Source: Lachnospiraceae bacterium (GTDB lineage: Bacteria > Bacillota > Clostridia > Lachnospirales > Lachnospiraceae). From it: a stretch of DNA of 64,000 nt. Below are positions 60,483 through 64,000 of this stretch, one piece after another. The translations under genes were made by a program, and so were the position numbers. The DNA is taken from NCBI GenBank assembly GCA_024699325.1, contig JAILPS010000037.1:1-64000 (forward strand), read 5' to 3'. How positions within the stretch are numbered: position 1 is the first letter of the stretch; each line of letters opens with the position of its first letter. The notes under the pieces were generated by a model. The model was not told the DNA's origin. It worked only from the letters and a program-made list of their open reading frames with translations, and ran no database searches.

Positions 60483-60788
60483 ATGACATTGAAGTGGTCT
60501 AAGGATTTGTATGTTGGCGAGAATATGAAGGAGACTTTGGACGAAGTCAGAGCCCAGCTAGATAAGGGCGAGGTGGTTGAAGGACCACAGCTTGTCTGTC
60601 TGTCAGCCAACAGCGCGAATCTGTTTGACATAATTCCTGCCAAGGAGCTTAGGCTCTCCATCTATAAGGAATATGACCTTAAGGTGGTTGGGATAGCTGC
60701 CGATAAGGATGAGGCTGTGGAGTTAGTCAGACAGATGATTGAGAAAATGTACACCGAAGGGGTGAACGCTTCTTCGATTTTTAGCTAA
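60483..60788 (+). CDS. uncharacterised 101-residue protein
   Basis: Soluble alpha/beta protein with LKWSKDLYVGENMKETLDEV at the N terminus and VVGIAADKDEAVELVRQMIE near the C terminus. Starts three bases after the previous stop with TAGGAG overlapping it, so it is coupled to the 467-residue gene. No family recognised. Confidence 0.6.
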   Translation: MTLKWSKDLYVGENMKETLDEVRAQLDKGEVVEGPQLVCLSANSANLFDIIPAKELRLSIYKEYDLKVVGIAADKDEAVELVRQMIEKMYTEGVNASSIFS

Positions 60789-60817
60789 AAAACTATAAGA
60801 GTAAGGAAGTGATGTGA

Positions 60818-61837
60818 TTGGAGATCTTATTGCTGGTGCTTAAGATTATAGGCTGGACTATTTTAGCCATACTTCTTTTGATACTTGCCATATTGATCAT
60901 AGTACTTGCCACACCATTTAGATACGATATCGTCGTAGATGTCAAGGACAAAAACATATCTGCCAGGGTGAAGGTTCACTTCTGGCTGCAGGCCGTGGCC
61001 ATCGTTGTAGAATTTATAGAGAAGAAGCTTAACGGATTTTTGCGGATATTGTTTTTTAAGAAGTATTTTCTGGGGGATAAGGCTTCTAAAAAACCTAAGA
61101 ATGAAGGCGAAGAGGAGAAGGCGAAGGACACCGAGGTGACCGAGGGGGCTTCTGAGACCACTGAGCCTGATACTTCTGAGAAGCCTGAAGAAGAAAAAAC
61201 TGAGGAAGAGAAGCCTGAGGAAGAGAAACCCGAGGAAGAGAAGCCTGAGGAAACTGAAGAGCCTGAGGTTAGCGTCGACCCTGAGGGGGAGAAGCCTCAA
61301 AGCGATGAGACCTCTTCAGAAAGTACAGATGATGTTACCGTTGATAAGAAAGAGGCCGGGGAGCCGCTTGATGAGAAGGTCGCGGCGATAATCGACAAGA
61401 TTAAAACTAAATACAATCAGCTGATGGATAAGTACCACAAGATTAAGGCCAAGGTTGTAAGCGTGAAGGGATTCTTAGATCTGCCCTGCACGAGACACAC
61501 CCTTAAGATGGTCATCAGAATGCTTAAGCTTGAGCTTAAGAGCGTGATGCCACGCAAGGTAAAGGGATATCTGACCATTGGACTTGACGACCCGCAGCTG
61601 ATGGGCAAGATATGTATGTACGGCGGAGTATTCTATCCGAAGTATTCAAAAACGTTTAAACTGACGCCTGTGTTCGATGAGGAGATCATCGACGGTCACA
61701 TAGAGATTAAGGGAAGAATTATTCTGGGGGCGTTGCTAGGACATCTGCTTAGACTACTGTTCGTGGCAGATCTGTACAGAACTATAAAAGCATTTAAGAG
61801 AATGAACAAAAAGGGAGGCAAACATGGAGAAGAATAA
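60818..61837 (+). CDS. DUF2953 (YtfI-like) membrane protein
   Basis: 339 residues starting at TTG 60818 with AAGGAAG upstream; ATG 60812 in the same frame runs at once into TGA and is excluded. An N-terminal helix (about 5-30) is followed by a DUF2953-type beta region, a long Glu/Lys/Pro repeat (about residues 90-165, KPEEEKPEEE), and a C-terminal part with TRHTLKMVIRMLKLELKS. In B. subtilis ytfI stands beside ytfJ, as here. The repeat insertion is unusual. Confidence 0.75.
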   Translation: MEILLLVLKIIGWTILAILLLILAILIIVLATPFRYDIVVDVKDKNISARVKVHFWLQAVAIVVEFIEKKLNGFLRILFFKKYFLGDKASKKPKNEGEEEKAKDTEVTEGASETTEPDTSEKPEEEKTEEEKPEEEKPEEEKPEETEEPEVSVDPEGEKPQSDETSSESTDDVTVDKKEAGEPLDEKVAAIIDKIKTKYNQLMDKYHKIKAKVVSVKGFLDLPCTRHTLKMVIRMLKLELKSVMPRKVKGYLTIGLDDPQLMGKICMYGGVFYPKYSKTFKLTPVFDEEIIDGHIEIKGRIILGALLGHLLRLLFVADLYRTIKAFKRMNKKGGKHGEE

Positions 61838-62219
61838 TATTAACGAGACAATGAAGGCTTTATTTGACGGAATGAACGGTTTTATATCAACCAAGACGGT
61901 TGTCGGCGACGCTGTGAAGGTTGACGGCGCAGAGCTCATTCCTCTTATTGACGTATCATTTGGCATGGGAGCAGGCGCTTTCATAGGCGACGGCAAGGAT
62001 AAGGGCGCCGGCGGTATGAACGGTAAGTTATCTCCGAGCAGCGTTATCGTTGTGAAGGACGGCTACACTAAGGTTATCAGCCTTAAGAATGCAGATGCGG
62101 TTACCAAGATTGTGGATATGATGCCCGACATCATCAACCGTTTCTCTAAGAAGGACAGCAAGGAAGTTAAGGACGCTGTCGAGGAGATCAAGAATAAGGA
62201 TCTCAACGAGACAAAATAA
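61824..62219 (+). CDS. ytfJ: GerW/YtfJ family sporulation protein
   Basis: 131 residues with VGDAVKVDGAELIPLIDVSFG and GAGGMNGKLSPSSVIVV, the signature of the GerW family (spore germination, YtfJ). The ATG overlaps the previous gene by 14 bases. It supports a spore-forming ancestry. Confidence 0.92.
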   Translation: MEKNNINETMKALFDGMNGFISTKTVVGDAVKVDGAELIPLIDVSFGMGAGAFIGDGKDKGAGGMNGKLSPSSVIVVKDGYTKVISLKNADAVTKIVDMMPDIINRFSKKDSKEVKDAVEEIKNKDLNETK

Positions 62220-62231
62220 TATGGCATAAAT

Positions 62232-62258
62232 AAAGCAGGAGAGTAGTTCTCCTGCTTT
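62232..62258 (+). terminator. hairpin after ytfJ
   Basis: Stem AAAGCAGGAGA/TCTCCTGCTTT, loop GTAGT, with little T tail. Confidence 0.65.
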
Positions 62259-62276
62259 ACTGTTATCTGTTGACAA

Positions 62277-62307
62277 AATAAAAAATGACACTCCAAAGAG
62301 TGTCATT
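62277..62307 (-). terminator. terminator of rpmB
   Basis: Stem AATGACACTC/GAGTGTCATT (62284-62293 and 62298-62307), loop TTTG on the minus strand, and a T run on that strand. Confidence 0.88.
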
Positions 62308-62315
62308 AATTATGA

Positions 62316-62501
62316 TTAAGCTCTCTCAACATAACCAGACTTAAGGCATGATGTACAAACATTAAGTCTAACTGAACCGTTAGCAGTCTTAACTCTAACT
62401 GGCTGAACGTTAGCCTTCCACATCTTATTAGATCTTCTATGAGAATGACTTACCTTAATTCCGAAGCTTGCTCCCTTTTCGCAAATAGCGCACTTTGCCA
62501 T
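62316..62501 (-). CDS. rpmB: 50S ribosomal protein L28
   Basis: 61 residues: MAKCAICEKGASFGIKVSHS then HRRSNKMWKANVQPVRV and the C-terminal CTSCLKSG with paired cysteines. The two CxxC pairs show the zinc-binding form of L28. AGGAGG precedes ATG on the minus strand. Confidence 0.95.
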   Translation of the reverse strand: MAKCAICEKGASFGIKVSHSHRRSNKMWKANVQPVRVKTANGSVRLNVCTSCLKSGYVERA

Positions 62502-62554
62502 GATTGCACCTCCTAACTGTTCAGGAAATATGTTGCACAAAACGCAACGTTGAT

Positions 62555-62583
62555 ATAATAACAGAAGTTTTTCTATTTTGCAA
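62555..62583 (-). promoter_or_regulatory. promoter of rpmB
   Basis: Minus-strand TTGCAA (plus 62578-62583), 17-base spacer, TATTAT (plus 62555-62560). Confidence 0.7.
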
Positions 62584-62652
62584 GTAGAAATTTACGTAAA
62601 TTAAGGAAAAAAATTTTCTAATTACAGTATTCCCTTTTTAAGTAAAACAATG

Positions 62653-62658
62653 TATAAT
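62653..62658 (+). promoter_or_regulatory. -10 box of the Asp23-family gene
   Basis: Perfect TATAAT; the -35 region (TTCCCT at 62630-62635, 17 bases upstream) is poor. Confidence 0.45.
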
Positions 62659-62706
62659 GTTTGGGACTATGGGTGTCTGCCCTAAATAACGAAAGAGAGG
62701 ATGTTT

Positions 62707-63063
62707 ATGAAGGGAAAGATTAAGAATGAATATGGCGAGATCCTTATCGATTTAGATGTCATTTCCCAGTATGCCGGTATCACCGCTATGGAGTGCTCTG
62801 GCATAGTTGGTATGGCTGCTGTCAATATGAAGGATGGCCTGGTTCGCCTTTTGAAGAGAGAGAGTCTCAGCAAGGGAGTGACCGTTGAGATAGTTGACAA
62901 CGAGCTTCAGATCAATTTCCATGTAGTTGTGGCTTATGGTGTAAACATTTCCACAGTGGCTTCTAACCTTGTGACAAGTGTTAGATATAAGATTGAGGAG
63001 TTCACCGGCATGAAGGTCGGAAAGATTAGTATTTATGTCGAGGGCGTACGCGTTATCGATTAA
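62707..63063 (+). CDS. Asp23/Gls24 family protein (YloU-like)
   Basis: 118 residues with the family features ISQYAGITAMECSGIVGMA and VEIVDNELQINFHVVVAYG. The ATG at 62707 has GAGAGG six bases upstream; the ATG at 62701 is too close to it. It precedes the DAK2 protein, as yloU precedes yloV in B. subtilis. Confidence 0.88.
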   Translation: MKGKIKNEYGEILIDLDVISQYAGITAMECSGIVGMAAVNMKDGLVRLLKRESLSKGVTVEIVDNELQINFHVVVAYGVNISTVASNLVTSVRYKIEEFTGMKVGKISIYVEGVRVID

Positions 63064-63096
63064 TTTTAGCGCCTACGGGCCAAGGAGGAATTTGTT

Positions 63097-64000
63097 GTGG
63101 CAAATGTCATTGATGCAGCTCTGTTGTCCAGAATGTTTCTGGCCGGAGCACAGAATCTTGATGCAAATAAGGAATATATAAACCAGCTGAATGTATTCCC
63201 TGTTCCAGATGGAGATACAGGAACTAACATGACTCTTACTATCATGTCAGCAGCCAAGGATGTTCAGGCTCTTGATAATAAGAACATGGCTGATTTGTGT
63301 AAGGCGATCTCTACAGGATCCTTAAGAGGAGCCAGAGGTAACTCAGGCGTTATCCTGTCACAGCTCTTAAGAGGTTTTACCAAGTCTGTAAGAGAGCTGG
63401 AGGAGATTGATGTTCCCGCACTTGCAGCAGCTATGACTAAAGCGGCTGACACAGCCTACAAGGCAGTTATGAAGCCTAAGGAGGGTACAATCCTCACAGT
63501 GGCAAGGGGAATGGCCAACAAGGCCGAGGAACTTGCCGGTTCAGACTTGACAATGGAAGAGTTTATAAGCGCTGTCATCAGCTACGGCGATGAGGTGCTT
63601 GATCACACACCTGACCTTCTGCCTGTACTTAAGCAGGCGGGCGTTGTGGATTCAGGCGGACAGGGTCTCATCACAGTCTGCAAGGGTGCATTTGATGCAT
63701 TCATGGGCAAGGAGATCACCATCAACATCCAGCCTGCAGATACAGTTAAGAAGAACTTCACACAGATGGTTCCGAAGGCTGATATCGACACAGCCAACAT
63801 CAAGTATGGTTATTGTACAGAGTTTATCGTGCTCTTAGAGCATCCGCTTCCAGATGAGGAGGTTTTAGCATTTAAGAGCTATCTTGAGTCCATCGGCGAT
63901 TCTATTGTGTGTGTTGCAGATGATGAGCTTATCAAGATTCATGTGCACACCAACAACCCTGGTCTCGCATTTGAGAAGGCGCTCACTCTTGGCGCCCTCG
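63097..64000 (+). CDS. fakA: DAK2-domain fatty acid kinase-like protein (FakA/YloV), truncated by window end
   Basis: Starts at GTG 63097 with AAGGAGG nine bases upstream. The DhaL-type domain has the metal-binding motif NVFPVPDGDTGTNM, followed by GSLRGARGNSGVILSQ and VVDSGGQGL. 301 codons are present before the window edge; the full protein in the family has about 550. FakA phosphorylates fatty acids held by DegV-type proteins, which ties in with the half-size DegV at 45302-45784. The role of this copy is inferred from family. Confidence 0.88.
   Translation, partial: MANVIDAALLSRMFLAGAQNLDANKEYINQLNVFPVPDGDTGTNMTLTIMSAAKDVQALDNKNMADLCKAISTGSLRGARGNSGVILSQLLRGFTKSVRELEEIDVPALAAAMTKAADTAYKAVMKPKEGTILTVARGMANKAEELAGSDLTMEEFISAVISYGDEVLDHTPDLLPVLKQAGVVDSGGQGLITVCKGAFDAFMGKEITINIQPADTVKKNFTQMVPKADIDTANIKYGYCTEFIVLLEHPLPDEEVLAFKSYLESIGDSIVCVADDELIKIHVHTNNPGLAFEKALTLGAL

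Overview
The window reads as a chromosomal segment of an anaerobic, Gram-positive Firmicute, most likely a Lachnospiraceae (Clostridia) species from gut or rumen. The grounds are consensus sigma-A promoters with 17-bp spacers, strong GGAGG ribosome binding sites, the gene order flavoprotein-cmk-ispH-S1 protein, a spore-associated YtfJ/GerW protein, a biotin-dependent sodium-pumping decarboxylase operon, and very large carbohydrate ABC transporter loci with GH26 mannanase. No phage, insertion sequence, plasmid gene or CRISPR array was seen. Assignment to a genus is not possible from the sequence alone.

Layout. 1-330 holds a probable decayed or structured stretch ending in a terminator. 401-3143 is rluF-ligA. 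3243-8055 is a five-gene operon for a membrane Na+-translocating decarboxylase with two different carboxyltransferase subunits. 8116-11956 is flavoprotein-cmk-ispH-S1. 12009-15088 carries yprB-like, ruvAB and zapA. 15131-20675 carries a U32 rRNA/tRNA-hydroxylation-type protein, a single-chain RodA/FtsW-PBP fusion and a NUDIX hydrolase. 20829-21079 is a Pro-Glu-Glu tRNA cluster, followed by uppP. pyrBI and a nitroreductase lie on the minus strand (22017-23976).

24280-41457 is the main accessory region: a GH26 mannanase lipoprotein, a YesL-like protein, a 995-residue solute-binding protein with carbohydrate-binding-like domains, two permease pairs, an NHL-repeat/TPR surface protein, a YIP1-like membrane protein, a DUF5696-type glycosidase-like protein, an ectodomain lipoprotein and a second solute-binding lipoprotein. 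No ATPase or regulator is encoded with them. The arrangement suggests a surface machine that cuts, holds and imports a mannan-like polysaccharide, with several parts of unknown job.

41544-48178 carries purine nucleoside phosphorylase, a membrane-anchored MutS-like ATPase, RNase HI, S21, a half-size DegV protein, a sugar nucleotidyltransferase, tRNA-Leu and a repeat-rich surface protein. 48196-54549 runs topB, a beta-helix acyltransferase, secG, rnr, smpB, a small acidic ORF and ssrA (tmRNA), a trans-translation module. 55248-64000 is housekeeping: yicC, gmk, rpoZ, rimO, pgsA, two unknown proteins, DUF2953-ytfJ, rpmB (minus strand), an Asp23-family protein and the start of a DAK2/FakA-type kinase cut by the window edge.
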